From assembly GCF_000372965.1 (NCBI RefSeq), contig NZ_KB890024.1, positions 248,001-312,000 of the forward strand: a DNA stretch of 64,000 nt, given 5' to 3'. Shown in pieces: positions 51,754 to 60,664 of this stretch. The position numbers and the translations under genes are program-made. Position 1 is the first letter of the stretch. Each line of letters starts with the position of its first letter. The DNA is from Hoeflea sp. 108. GTDB taxonomy: Bacteria; Pseudomonadota; Alphaproteobacteria; Rhizobiales; Rhizobiaceae. The notes under the pieces were generated by a model that did not search any database, was not told the origin of the DNA, and worked only from the letters and a program-made list of their open reading frames with translations.

Positions 51754-52661
51754 TTCCGTCGCCCGCCTTTGCCAGCGGCATCGTCATTGCCGTTGCCGTC
51801 GCCATAAATGACAAAGGGACGCTCGTCGTCGGTCAGCACCGTCACCTGCCGCGTGTCGGCATCGTCATGCAGTTCGGAGCCGCCGAGGATGAACTGGCGC
51901 AGCACGCCGCCGAAGGCCTTTTCGAGATTGGCCTTGGTGAAGGTTTCGGCCGTCGGGCCGGCTGCCAGCACCGTCCGGTTGATCAGCACGGCGCGGTCGC
52001 AGAAGCGCGGCACCGAACCCAGATTGTGGGTCGACACCAACATCACCCGGCCTTCGTCGCGCAGGCCCTGCAACAGCGAGATGATCGCTTCTTCGGTGCG
52101 CACGTCGACACCGGTGAAGGGCTCGTCGAGCAGGATCAGTTCACCCTGCTGCGCTAGCGCGCGGGCCAGGAACACGCGCTTCTTCTGCCCGCCGGAGAGT
52201 TCGCCGATCTGGCGCTTGCGGAAGTCGACCATGCCGACACGTTCGAGCGCGGCATCCACCGCCTCGCGGTCGATGCCGCGCGTCATCCGCAAAAAGTTCA
52301 TGTGGCCGTAACGGCCCATCATGACGACGTCCTCGACAAGGACGGGGAAATTCCAGTCGACGTCTTCGCTCTGCGGTACATAGGCGACGAGGTTTTTCCT
52401 GAGCGCTTCGCGTGCCGGCTGGCCCAGGATCTCGACGCTGCCCGATGCCAGCGGCACGAAGCCCATGATCGACTTGAACAGGGTCGACTTGCCCGAGCCG
52501 TTGACGCCGACAAGTGCCGTGATGGTGCCGCGTGGAATGGCGAAGGAGGCGTTGCGCAGCGCGGTGTGGCCGTTGCGATAGGTCACCGAGATGTTGGCGA
52601 CGTATAGCCCGTCGCCGGGAGTGGCCGCCGCCTGGGGCCGCCCTTTCAGGGGCATGGTCAT
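51750..52661 (-). CDS. sitB: Manganese/iron ABC importer, ATPase
   Basis: 303-residue ATPase: Walker A GVNGSGKST, signature LSGGQKKRVFLARAL, Walker B LILLDEPFTGVD and switch THNLGSV. The C-terminal tail (VTVLTDDERPFVIYGDGNGN) is longer than in ZnuC. ATG 52661 overlaps the sitA stop by four bases. It powers SitCD. Confidence 0.93.
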   Translation of the reverse strand: MTMPLKGRPQAAATPGDGLYVANISVTYRNGHTALRNASFAIPRGTITALVGVNGSGKSTLFKSIMGFVPLASGSVEILGQPAREALRKNLVAYVPQSEDVDWNFPVLVEDVVMMGRYGHMNFLRMTRGIDREAVDAALERVGMVDFRKRQIGELSGGQKKRVFLARALAQQGELILLDEPFTGVDVRTEEAIISLLQGLRDEGRVMLVSTHNLGSVPRFCDRAVLINRTVLAAGPTAETFTKANLEKAFGGVLRQFILGGSELHDDADTRQVTVLTDDERPFVIYGDGNGNDDAAGKGGRRK

Positions 52662-53545
52662 TGGGTCAGCCCCTTGACGATGGTCTGGGTGGTGACGCTC
52701 AACAGGTCGAGATAGGTCGGCACCGGGCCGCCCTCGTCGCTCAGCGAGTCGACATAGAGCACGCCGCCATATTTTGCGCCGGTCTCCCGGGCGACCTGCT
52801 CGGCCGGCTTCGACGACACGGTGCTTTCGCTGAACACAGCCGGAATGTTGTTGGCCCTGACGAGGTCGATCACCTTGCGCACCTGCTGCGGCGTACCCTG
52901 CTGGTCGGCGTTGATCGGCCAGAGATAAACCTCCTTCAGGCCGAAATCGCGCGCCAGATAGGAGAACGCGCCCTCGCTGGTGGCGAGCCAGCGTCGCTCA
53001 GCCGGAATGGTGTCGATCGCCGCATGGATCGGCGCCACCGTCGCCTTGATCTTGTCCGAATAGTCAGCCGCGTTCCTCGCGTAGGTCGCGGCATTGGCAG
53101 GGTCCTTCTCGGCAAAGGCCTTGCGGATGTTCTCGACATAGATCAGCGCCGCTTGCGGAGACATCCAGGCATGTGGATTGGGCTTGCCGCTATAGGGTCC
53201 CTCGGCGATGCCCATCGGCTCGACGCCATCGGACACCACGACCTGCGCCACTCCGTCGAGATTGTCGAAGAACTTTTGGAACCACAGCTCAAGGTTCAGC
53301 CCGTTCCACAACACCAGGTCCGCCTTCTGCGCCCGCAGCATGTCGCCTGGCGTCGGCTGATAGTTGTGGATCTCGGCATTCGGCTTGGTGATTGATTCCA
53401 CCTCGGCGGCATCTCCGGCGACATTGCGGGCAATGTCGGCGATCACGGTGAAGGTGGTCGCCACCTTCATCTTCTCGGCCATGCCTTCGGTGGCTGAGAA
53501 GCCAAGCATGGCAATGGCGGCGAGGGCGAGGCTTAGTCGTTTCAT
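52658..53545 (-). CDS. sitA: Manganese/iron ABC importer, binding protein
   Basis: 295-residue cluster A-I metal-binding protein, periplasmic, with a signal peptide ending near TEGMA-EKMKV. The four expected metal ligands are visible: His in EIHNYQPTP, His in PNPHAWMSP, Glu in ATSEGAF and Asp in LYVDSLSD; no His-rich zinc loop is present, which favours manganese over zinc. It is first in the sitABCD operon. A perfect TTGCAAA/TTTGCAA palindrome lies about 90-105 bases upstream, expected to bind the manganese-responsive Fur-family regulator Mur. Confidence 0.94.
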   Translation of the reverse strand: MKRLSLALAAIAMLGFSATEGMAEKMKVATTFTVIADIARNVAGDAAEVESITKPNAEIHNYQPTPGDMLRAQKADLVLWNGLNLELWFQKFFDNLDGVAQVVVSDGVEPMGIAEGPYSGKPNPHAWMSPQAALIYVENIRKAFAEKDPANAATYARNAADYSDKIKATVAPIHAAIDTIPAERRWLATSEGAFSYLARDFGLKEVYLWPINADQQGTPQQVRKVIDLVRANNIPAVFSESTVSSKPAEQVARETGAKYGGVLYVDSLSDEGGPVPTYLDLLSVTTQTIVKGLTQ

Positions 53546-53632
53546 CTTTATCCCGTTTCCCTGTGCGCAGGCCCGGTCCGGCCGGCAGCATGGCGGCGAA
53601 CGTAACGGCAGCCCTCCGGCGTGTCAATGCAA

Positions 53633-53649
53633 TTGCAAATCGTTTGCAA
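53633..53649. promoter_or_regulatory. Mur/manganese-responsive operator upstream of sitA
   Basis: TTGCAAATCGTTTGCAA, a perfect palindrome with a three-base centre, matching the manganese-responsive sequence known from sitABCD and mntH promoters in rhizobia. It should mediate Mn-dependent repression. The rest of the 53546-53874 gap shows no gene. Confidence 0.8.
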
Positions 53650-53874
53650 GTAGATATCTCGATGACGGGCTGGCTCGATGCCGACCAGCAGGCTCTCCGG
53701 TTGATCGGGATGCCACCTGGTCGGTGCGAGCCAGGCGCACCAAACAGATCGGATACCAACGAAACGAACACCGTTGACCGGTATCGGAGCATGCTGCTGC
53801 CAATTGCCCCGCCCATGCATCCATTCGGGCCTCGGCGCGTTTCCGTTTGCCAATCCCAAACAAGGAGAACGGTC

Positions 53875-54126
53875 GTGTCAGCCAATTCAGCCATTCGCGA
53901 GCATATGGAAGTCATCGGCGCCGACGGCGTCCACATCGGAACTGTCGACAAGGTCGAGAACGGCCGCATCAAGCTGACGAAAAAAGACAGCGGCGAAGGC
54001 CGTCACCGCGGCCACCATCACTATATCTCCACGGCACTCGTCGCCGAAACCGAAGGCAACAAGGTGCGCCTCTCGGCCAACGCCGATGTTGCGGTCACCT
54101 TTGAGGAAGAGGGCAAGGCGGGCTAG
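53875..54126 (+). CDS. DUF2171 domain protein
   Basis: 83-residue PRC-barrel-like small protein: IREHMEVIGADGVHIGTVDK, then RIKLTKKDSGEGRHRGHHHY with a histidine cluster, then a strand-rich end. The family is widespread in Alphaproteobacteria and of unknown function, often listed among stress-induced proteins. The start is GTG 53875, supported by AAGGAGAAC. Its HRGHHH stretch could bind metal, which is notable beside sitABCD and a Fur gene, but this is speculation. Cytosolic; no signal peptide. Confidence 0.85.
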   Translation: MSANSAIREHMEVIGADGVHIGTVDKVENGRIKLTKKDSGEGRHRGHHHYISTALVAETEGNKVRLSANADVAVTFEEEGKAG

Positions 54127-54817
54127 GCGGTAACGGGGCGGGCTGCCGGGCAGTCCCCATCGTCCCCACCCAGCCTGCAGTCTGCCGCCGGTTGCGCCGA
54201 GGTGACGCAAATTGTGCCACCGACGCTCTCGTGGCTGTGCGGTCCTGGCCTTACCGTTGAAATCTCTGATGCGCGGCGACAGCCAGCGTGATCGTCTCGG
54301 GCAGATCAGGCCGAACTCTTTCTGCCGCTTTAGCTTGCGCCGTGAGCGGTCGTCGGATGGCGCGCATTGCCAAGCCGGAGCGACGCCCCGCTCAGCCCAC
54401 CTGACAGACGCCCCCGCATCCGCCTCACCCGGTGGTGATTTTCCGCGACCAGACGGGGAAGAGTTTCCACGGACTTTTTGACAGTCTCGCCCATGCCCGG
54501 GTCTGCGCGACGTTGCTTGGCTCCCAGGTGTTCTGCGCTCGACTGGGATGACGGACGCGACCTGCCTGCTCCCCTTGTGGGAGAAGGTGGCCTCGTGAAG
54601 CGAGGTCGGATGAGGGGGGCTGGAAGAAATGAAGGATGCAGAAAACAACCACTGAATGGTGCACAATTCCAAATGCTCCACTCCGTTCTGCGCCTCTCAT
54701 CCACCCCCTTCGTTGCAGCCTCTCCCACAAGGGGAGAAGGACGTACGCACACACCTCATCTGGGGAATGTGCGCATAAACTTTTGCAACTGGGTGTCATC
54801 TGGCACATAGTCGCGCA
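54127..54817. other. Long intergenic region with an inverted pair of RIME-like repeats
   Basis: About 690 bases without a convincing gene in any frame. It contains a RIME-like element at 54561-54620 (CTCCCCTTGTGGGAGA core) and its inverted counterpart at 54691-54742 (TCTCCCACAAGGGGAG core), which could fold into one large hairpin around 120 bases of DNA. The right end presumably holds the promoter of the Fur-family gene. Confidence 0.6.
54561..54742. repeat. Inverted pair of RIME-like repeats
   Basis: CTCCCCTTGTGGGAGA at about 54568 and its exact reverse complement TCTCCCACAAGGGGAG at about 54721 flank a 130-base spacer. Both belong to the CTTCTCCCC repeat class found at five other places in this window. 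Confidence 0.65.
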
Positions 54818-55261
54818 ATGAAGAAGACTGCCCCCAAACCCGTCCTCAAGAAGCCGGATTATGAAAAGGCGCTCCGCAAGGCGGGCATTCGCGTCACCCG
54901 TCCACGCAAGGTGATTCTCAACATCCTGCGCGAGACGGAAGATCATCCGGACGCACTCGAGATATTCCGCCGCGCCGAGCAGGTCGACAAGAGTATCTCG
55001 CTGTCGACGGTCTACCGCACCATGAAGCTGCTCGAGGAAATGGGCGCCATCCACCGCCATGCCTTCGAGGGCGGTCCATCACGTTTCGAGCAGGCTGGCG
55101 GCGACCATCACGACCATCTCATCGACATCGACACCGGCGACGTCATCGAATTCCGCTCCGACCGCATCGAGCAGCTACAGCAGGAAATCGCCGCCGAACT
55201 CGGCTACGACATCGTTCATCACCGGCTCGAACTCTACGGCCGCCGCCGCCGTTCCAACTGA
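54818..55261 (+). CDS. Fur-family metal-responsive regulator
   Basis: 147-residue Fur-family repressor. The winged helix includes GIRVTRPRKVILNILRETED and SISLSTVYRTMKLLEEMGAI; the dimer domain has the metal site segment HHDHLIDIDTGDVIEF. The C-terminal CxxC structural zinc motif of some Fur proteins is absent. It could be Mur or another Fur paralogue; proximity to sitABCD favours a link with manganese or iron control, but the genes are not adjacent and Mur is not certain. ATG 54818 lies in an ATAGTCGCGCA context without a strong ribosome-binding site. Confidence 0.88.
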   Translation: MKKTAPKPVLKKPDYEKALRKAGIRVTRPRKVILNILRETEDHPDALEIFRRAEQVDKSISLSTVYRTMKLLEEMGAIHRHAFEGGPSRFEQAGGDHHDHLIDIDTGDVIEFRSDRIEQLQQEIAAELGYDIVHHRLELYGRRRRSN

Positions 55262-55396
55262 GCCGCCGGCTCCGCGCACGGTGAGTTGAACGCGGCTTCT
55301 GGCCGGTGCCGGGCCGTCGAGTTGACCTTGGCGTGCGGGCAGGTCAATCATGCCGCCGCACGCCCTTCAACCACATCAGCACAAGGAAACGAGACC

Positions 55397-56815
55397 ATGG
55401 AAAAAGCCGAAATCGGACTGATCGGCCTGGGCACGATGGGCTCGAACCTGGCGCTGAACATCGCTGAGAAGGGCCACCGCATCGCCGTGTTCAACCGCAC
55501 CCCGGCGCGTACCGAGGCCTTCATGGCGAATGCCGGCGACCTGCGCGACAGGATCGTGCCCTGCGCCTCGATCGAGGAGCTTGCGGCTGCGATCCGCCCG
55601 CCGCGGCCGATCATCATCATGGTGGTGGCCGGCGATCCGGTCGACCAGCAGATCGCGGCCCTGCGCCCGGTGCTGGCCGCCAACGACATCATCATCGACG
55701 CCGGCAATGCCAATTTCCGCGACACCATGCGCCGCTTCAAGGAGCTCGACGGCTCGGGCCTGACTTTCATCGGCATGGGCGTGTCGGGCGGCGAGGAGGG
55801 CGCGCGCCACGGTCCTTCGATCATGGTCGGCGGTGCGCCCGAATCCTGGACCCGTGTCGAGGACGTGCTGACCGCGATCTCGGCCAAGTACAAAGGCGAG
55901 CCCTGCGCCGCCTGGCTCGGGCCGAACGGCGCCGGCCACTTCGTCAAGACTATCCACAATGGCATCGAATATGCCGACATGCAGATGATCGCCGAGATTT
56001 ATGGCGTGCTGCGCGACGGCCTCGGCATGGCCCCGAAGGAGATCGCGCCGGTCTTTTCAGGCTGGAACAAGGGTCGGCTCGAATCCTACCTGATCGAGAT
56101 CACCGCGACCGTCTTGTCCGCCGACGATCCCAAGACCAGCCGTCCGGTGGTCGACATCATTCTCGACCGTGCCGGACAGAAAGGCACCGGCAAATGGTCG
56201 GTCATCGAGGCGCAGCAGCTTGGCATTCCGGCGACGGCCATCGAGGCTGCGGTCGCAGCACGCGTGCTGTCGTCGATGAAGGACGAGCGCCTGGCCGCCG
56301 AGAAAGCCTATGGTGCCCGTTCGGGCAAGCTGTCGGGCTCGAAGGACGAGCTGTTGGCCGATCTCGAACTGGCGTTGTTTGCCGGCAAGATCGCCGCCTA
56401 CGCGCAGGGCTTCGCTGTCATGGCCGGCGCGTCGAAGGAGTTCGGCTGGAACCTGCCGATGCCGACCATTGCCAAGATCTGGCGTGCCGGCTGTATCATC
56501 CGCTCGCAATTCCTCGACACCATCGCCGAAGCCTTCGGCAAGGCCGACCAGCCGACCAATCTTCTGATGGCGCCGGCCTTCGTCGAGATGATGGGCAAGG
56601 CGCATCCGTCGCTGCGCCGCATCGTCGCCCGCGCCGCCGAGGCCGGCCTGCCGGTGCCGGCCCTGTCGTCGGCTCTGGCCTATTTCGACGGCTATCGCCA
56701 GGGTCGCGGCACCTCCGATCTCATCCAGGCGCAGCGTGATTTCTTCGGCGCCCATGGCTTCGAGCGCGTCGACGCGCCGGGCGCGCACCATGGTCCATGG
56801 GGCAGCGAAGGGTAG
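55397..56815 (+). CDS. gnd: 6-Phosphogluconate dehydrogenase, decarboxylating
   Basis: 472-residue NADP(+)-dependent enzyme converting 6-phosphogluconate to ribulose 5-phosphate and CO2 in the oxidative pentose phosphate pathway. The cofactor motif GLGTMGSNLALN, the substrate motif GVSGGEEGARHGPSIM, the catalytic lysine/asparagine in GHFVKTIHNGIEY and the C-terminal RDFFGAHGFER tail are intact. Length is that of the long (about 470) class. ATG 55397 follows AAGGAAACGAG; the longer upstream frame lacks family similarity. It stands alone; a hairpin repeat follows the stop codon. Confidence 0.96.
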   Translation: MEKAEIGLIGLGTMGSNLALNIAEKGHRIAVFNRTPARTEAFMANAGDLRDRIVPCASIEELAAAIRPPRPIIIMVVAGDPVDQQIAALRPVLAANDIIIDAGNANFRDTMRRFKELDGSGLTFIGMGVSGGEEGARHGPSIMVGGAPESWTRVEDVLTAISAKYKGEPCAAWLGPNGAGHFVKTIHNGIEYADMQMIAEIYGVLRDGLGMAPKEIAPVFSGWNKGRLESYLIEITATVLSADDPKTSRPVVDIILDRAGQKGTGKWSVIEAQQLGIPATAIEAAVAARVLSSMKDERLAAEKAYGARSGKLSGSKDELLADLELALFAGKIAAYAQGFAVMAGASKEFGWNLPMPTIAKIWRAGCIIRSQFLDTIAEAFGKADQPTNLLMAPAFVEMMGKAHPSLRRIVARAAEAGLPVPALSSALAYFDGYRQGRGTSDLIQAQRDFFGAHGFERVDAPGAHHGPWGSEG

Positions 56816-56840
56816 GGACGTAGGGCCAAGGTTCGCGCTG

Positions 56841-56890
56841 CCCCTCATCCGCCTGCCGGCACCTTCTCCCCGTGAACGGGGAGAAGGGAC
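56841..56890. repeat. RIME-like repeat with strong hairpin after gnd
   Basis: CCCCTCATCCGCCTGCCGGC followed by a perfect hairpin CTTCTCCCCGT/ACGGGGAGAAG (56863-56887). It lies between the convergent gnd and LacI genes and may end both transcripts; there is no T-run. Confidence 0.65.
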
Positions 56891-56962
56891 ACTGCCGCGA
56901 CGCCTACGCCCTTCGCCGGTTTACAGGGAGAGGGCAAGGGCGGGAGGCAATCTCAACCGGGC

Positions 56963-58039
56963 TCAGTCGTTCGGTTTTCCCGACGTCTCATAAGCTTCGA
57001 CCGCCCTCGGCTTGCTGAGGCTCTGCAGTGAGCCGATGTCGCGGCCGGCGATGCGGCCGAGCACGGCGGTGGCGAGTTCATGGCCGGCCAGCCGTACGTC
57101 CTCGTTGACGACATAGAGCTGCGGGCGCAGCAGGTGCAGCAGCCTGGACGACTGCTTGGAAACGATGTCGACGTCCTCGCCGACCTTGAAGCCGGCATCC
57201 TCGACGCCCGCGACCAGAGCGAAGGTGCCGGCACCCGCGCCGCTGACGAAGGCGTCGGGACGGCTCTGCCGACGCATCAACTCTGACGTGACGGCGCGGA
57301 TTTCGTCGATTGAGTGATCGACGGTTGCGGTTGGGAACGGCACCTCGGTCAGGCCGTGCACCATCACGGCATCGGCAAAGCCGTCGCGCATGTGACGGTA
57401 GTAACTGAGGTTCGGCGGCGGGGCGAGAAGCGCCAGCCGCTTGCGGCCGAGGGCAGCCAGCGTCTTCACCGCCTCTACCGAATAGGCATAGTTGTCGAAA
57501 TCGTGGAACGGGTGCTCGATGCCCATGTGAGTGCGGCCGTGCGTGGCGAAGGGAAAACCCCGCTCGGTCATGTAACGCACGCGCTTGTCGTCGGGTTCGG
57601 TGCGCGAGATGATGACGCCGTCGGCCGACGCCGTCTCGACGACGTAGCGCACCGGCTCCAGCGCGTCGTTGCTGCGCGAATAAGGTGTCACCACGAGGTG
57701 GTAGGGCGTGTGCGCCAGTGCCTCCGAGATGCCGTAGATCAGGTCCGACACGAAGCCGCCGACCTGCTCCTCGGTGTCGAGCACGAGGCTGATGACATTG
57801 GTCTTGCCGGTGCGCAGGCGCACGCCGGCGCGGTTGGGGCGGTAGCCGATCTGGCGGGCGACGAGTTGCACCCGGCGTTTGGTCTCGGCGCCGATTTCGG
57901 GCGCGTCTTTCAGCGCCCGTGACACCGTCGTCACGCCGAGGCCGGTCATGAAGGCGATGGTCTTCAGCGTCGGCGGCTGGCTGCCGGCTGCCACCTGCTC
58001 GCCGCTGTCATCGGGCGGTGTTCGCTCGTCCATGGTCAT
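56963..58039 (-). CDS. LacI-family regulator of the second sugar ABC operon
   Basis: 358-residue repressor. After a hydrophilic N-terminal leader of about 25 residues, the helix-turn-helix reads TLKTIAFMTGLGVTTVSRAL and the hinge IGYRPNRAGVRLRTG, followed by the sugar-binding domain. ATG 58039 is used (58033 alternative). It is divergent from an ABC sugar operon, and CTGTAACGTTACAG lies 74 bases upstream of its own start, a near copy of which precedes the binding-protein gene. The inducer is unknown. Confidence 0.9.
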   Translation of the reverse strand: MTMDERTPPDDSGEQVAAGSQPPTLKTIAFMTGLGVTTVSRALKDAPEIGAETKRRVQLVARQIGYRPNRAGVRLRTGKTNVISLVLDTEEQVGGFVSDLIYGISEALAHTPYHLVVTPYSRSNDALEPVRYVVETASADGVIISRTEPDDKRVRYMTERGFPFATHGRTHMGIEHPFHDFDNYAYSVEAVKTLAALGRKRLALLAPPPNLSYYRHMRDGFADAVMVHGLTEVPFPTATVDHSIDEIRAVTSELMRRQSRPDAFVSGAGAGTFALVAGVEDAGFKVGEDVDIVSKQSSRLLHLLRPQLYVVNEDVRLAGHELATAVLGRIAGRDIGSLQSLSKPRAVEAYETSGKPND

Positions 58040-58112
58040 CTTGCCCGCCGTCTCGCCTCGTCTTGCATATCGCACCCCCAGCATGGACCTTGCAAGTCGC
58101 ATGAGCAAGAAC

Positions 58113-58126
58113 TGTAACGTTACAGA
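58113..58126. promoter_or_regulatory. LacI-type operator next to the regulator gene
   Basis: CTGTAACGTTACAG, a perfect 14-base palindrome with central CG, in the divergent control region. It shares CTGTAACGTT with the site at 58373 before the binding-protein gene. Confidence 0.75.
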
Positions 58127-58370
58127 AAATTATTTGAGACAAAAATTCGACGCCAGACGAGCCATCCAGGCGATCGCAGATCCCGCGCCGCAGCATTGCT
58201 AATGTCGGTTGATTCCTTTGGTGATTTCTTCTGGGAATGCTGCAATGCAAAGTAACATGACGACGTTTCCGGCTGCCGCTTTGAACGGTGCTTTAGTTCG
58301 TGTCCCGAAAGAAATCGCGCTCGCGCCGTCTCCCGGCCATTGCGCAGGCTCGAGACTTCGCCTAGCCTAA

Positions 58371-58388
58371 ATCTGTAACGTTTCAGAT
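58371..58388. promoter_or_regulatory. LacI-type operator before the sugar ABC operon
   Basis: ATCTGTAACGTTTCAGAT, a palindrome with one mismatched pair, 15 bases before the binding-protein start and just upstream of AGGGAGGAG. The 58040-58403 gap otherwise shows no gene. Confidence 0.75.
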
Positions 58389-58403
58389 TCAGGGAGGAGT
58401 ACG

Positions 58404-59639
58404 ATGCGTTATAGGCTTCTGACCGCCGCGTTTGCGGCGGGGGTCGTGTGCGGGGCAGGGCCTGCGGCGGCGACCGACCTCGAGGTGACACATTGGTGGA
58501 CCTCGGGCGGCGAGGCGGCGGCAGTCGCCGAATTCGCCAAGGCGTTTGACGCGACCGGCAACAAATGGGTCGACGGCGCCATTGCCGGTTCGGGCGACGT
58601 TGCCCGGCCGATTATGATCGGCCGCATCACCGGCGGTGACCCGATGGGCGCAACCCAGTTCAACCACGGCCGCCAGGCCGAGGAGCTCGTCCAGGCCGGG
58701 CTGATGCGCGATTTCACCGAACTGGCCGAAAAGGAAGGCTGGACCAAGTTCATCCATCCCAAGAGCCTGCTCGACGGCTGCACGCTTGATGGCAAGATTT
58801 ACTGCGTGCCGATCAACATCCACTCGCAGCAATGGCTGTGGCTGTCCAACAAGGCCTTTGCCGATGCCGGCGTGGCCGTTCCCAAGAACTGGGACGAGTT
58901 CGTGGCTGCCGCTCCGGCGCTCGAAAAGGCCGGCATCGTGCCGCTCGCTTTGGGCCAGCAACCGTGGCAGACCACGCTCGCCTTCCAGGTGATCCTCGTC
59001 GCGCTGGCTGGTCCCGACACCTTCCAGAAGGTGTTTGGCGACAAGGACGCGACGGTCGCCGCGGGACCCGAGATGACCAAGGTGTTCGCGGCAGCCGACC
59101 AGGCCCGCGCCATGTCGGCCAAGTCGAACGTCCAGGAATGGAACCAGGCCACAGCACTTGTCATCAACGGCAAGGCTGGTGGCCAGATCATGGGCGATTG
59201 GGCCCAGGGTGAGTTCCAGGTTGCCGGTCAGACTGCCGGCAAGGACTACACCTGCCTTCCGGGGCTCGGCGTCAACGAGATCATCTCGACGGGCGGTGAC
59301 GCCTTCTACTTCCCCAAGCTCAAGGACCCTGAAAAGTCCAAGGCACAGGAAGCACTGGCTTCGGTGATGCTGTCGCCGGCGACGCAGGTTGCCTTCAACC
59401 TCAAGAAGGGCTCGCTGCCGGTGCGCGGCGACGTCGACCTCAACGCTGCCAACGACTGCATGAAGAAGGGCCTGGAGATCCTCGCCAAGGGCAACATCAT
59501 CCCTGCGCCGGATCAGCTGATGTCGGCCGACGGCGTGACCCAGGTCAACGACCTGTTCGTCGAGTTCTTCGGTAACAAGAACCTGACGGCCGCCGACGCC
59601 CAGAAGCGCTTCGTCGACATCATCGCCGCTGCCGACTAG
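58404..59639 (+). CDS. Sugar ABC importer, binding protein
   Basis: 411-residue periplasmic binding protein (SBP family 1) with a signal peptide ending near PAAA-TDLEV. LEVTHWWTSGGEAAAVAEFA and PINIHSQQWLWLSNKAFADA are typical of glucose/mannose-type binding proteins such as GtsA-like proteins. Paired cysteines (DGCTLDGKIYC) may form a disulfide. AGGGAGGAG precedes ATG 58404. It is first in an operon with two permeases, an ATPase, a sugar isomerase-like and an oxidoreductase gene. The sugar is unknown. Confidence 0.9.
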   Translation: MRYRLLTAAFAAGVVCGAGPAAATDLEVTHWWTSGGEAAAVAEFAKAFDATGNKWVDGAIAGSGDVARPIMIGRITGGDPMGATQFNHGRQAEELVQAGLMRDFTELAEKEGWTKFIHPKSLLDGCTLDGKIYCVPINIHSQQWLWLSNKAFADAGVAVPKNWDEFVAAAPALEKAGIVPLALGQQPWQTTLAFQVILVALAGPDTFQKVFGDKDATVAAGPEMTKVFAAADQARAMSAKSNVQEWNQATALVINGKAGGQIMGDWAQGEFQVAGQTAGKDYTCLPGLGVNEIISTGGDAFYFPKLKDPEKSKAQEALASVMLSPATQVAFNLKKGSLPVRGDVDLNAANDCMKKGLEILAKGNIIPAPDQLMSADGVTQVNDLFVEFFGNKNLTAADAQKRFVDIIAAAD

Positions 59640-59761
59640 GCCATTTCCGGGTTCCCGATCCCGGCCTTGGCCAAGATGCTGCAGTCAGTACAGCGGCGCT
59701 CTGCCGGTCCCCGCACAAGGGGGCCGGCAGATTGGCCGGGTCCCCAGATGGAAGCCGACCG

Positions 59762-60664
59762 ATGACACCTGGATATCAGGGCCGGCCGAGCCGGTTGTTC
59801 CGAAACCTCAACGCCAAGATCGCTTCGATCCCGATGGTGCTGACGGCGCTCGTCATCTTCGTCGGCGGAACGGCGTGGACGGTCGTCTATTCCTTCACCA
59901 ACTCGAAGCTGTTGCCACGGCTCAATTTCGTCGGCCTCGAGCAGTACCAGCGGCTGTGGGCGACGCCGCGCTGGCAGATCGCCGTCGAGAACCTTGCCAT
60001 CTACGGCCTGTGCACGCTGGTGTTCTCGCTGGTCATCGGCTTCGTTCTGGCGGCGCTGATGGACCAGAAGATCCGTTTCGAAAACACCTTCCGCACCATC
60101 TTCCTCTATCCTTTCGCGCTGTCCTTCATCGTCACCGGCCTTGCCTGGCAATGGATCCTCAATCCGGATTTCGGCATCCAGCAGGTGGTGCGCAATCTTG
60201 GCTGGGAAAGCTTTGTCTTCGACCCGCTCTACAATGCCGACATCGTCATCTACGGCATCCTGATCGCCGGACTGTGGCAGGGTACGGGGCTGATCATGTG
60301 CCTGATGCTGGCCGGCCTGCGCGGCATCGACGCCGACATCTGGAAGGCCGCCCGCGTCGATGGCATCCCGACATGGAAGACCTATGTCTTCATCGTCATC
60401 CCGATGATGCGGCCGGTTCTGGTGACCACGCTGGTCATCATCGCCAGCGGCATCGTCAAGGTCTACGACCTCGTCGTCGCCCAGACCAGCGGCGGCCCCG
60501 GCATCGCGTCTGAAGTGCCGGCCAAATACGTCTACAACTACATGTTCCTGGCGCAGAACCTGGGGCAGGGCTTCGCCGCCTCGACCATGATGCTGCTGTC
60601 GGTGGTCATCGTCATCGTGCCATGGGCCTATCTCGAATTCGGCAGGAGGCGCAGCCATGGCTGA
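59762..60664 (+). CDS. Sugar ABC importer, permease 1
   Basis: 300-residue inner-membrane permease of the MalF/UgpA type with about six membrane segments; KIASIPMVLTALVIFVGGTA opens the first helix and DADIWKAARVDGIPTWKTY is the EAA loop. ATG 59762 (MTPGYQGRPSRL) is chosen over an upstream TTG. It overlaps the next gene by eight bases. It forms the channel with permease 2. Confidence 0.9.
   Translation: MTPGYQGRPSRLFRNLNAKIASIPMVLTALVIFVGGTAWTVVYSFTNSKLLPRLNFVGLEQYQRLWATPRWQIAVENLAIYGLCTLVFSLVIGFVLAALMDQKIRFENTFRTIFLYPFALSFIVTGLAWQWILNPDFGIQQVVRNLGWESFVFDPLYNADIVIYGILIAGLWQGTGLIMCLMLAGLRGIDADIWKAARVDGIPTWKTYVFIVIPMMRPVLVTTLVIIASGIVKVYDLVVAQTSGGPGIASEVPAKYVYNYMFLAQNLGQGFAASTMMLLSVVIVIVPWAYLEFGRRRSHG

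Noticed and set aside
53624..53863. 79-codon minus-strand frame starting MFGIGKRKRAEARMDAW
   Set aside because: It looks protein-like for the first 30 residues but has no ribosome-binding site, loses that character afterwards, and runs through the likely sitA promoter and operator region.
54212..54481. Plus-strand frame in the gap before the Fur gene
   Set aside because: Arginine/serine-rich shadow-like composition with no start signal; overlapping minus-strand frames are equally open, as usual in GC-rich repeat DNA.
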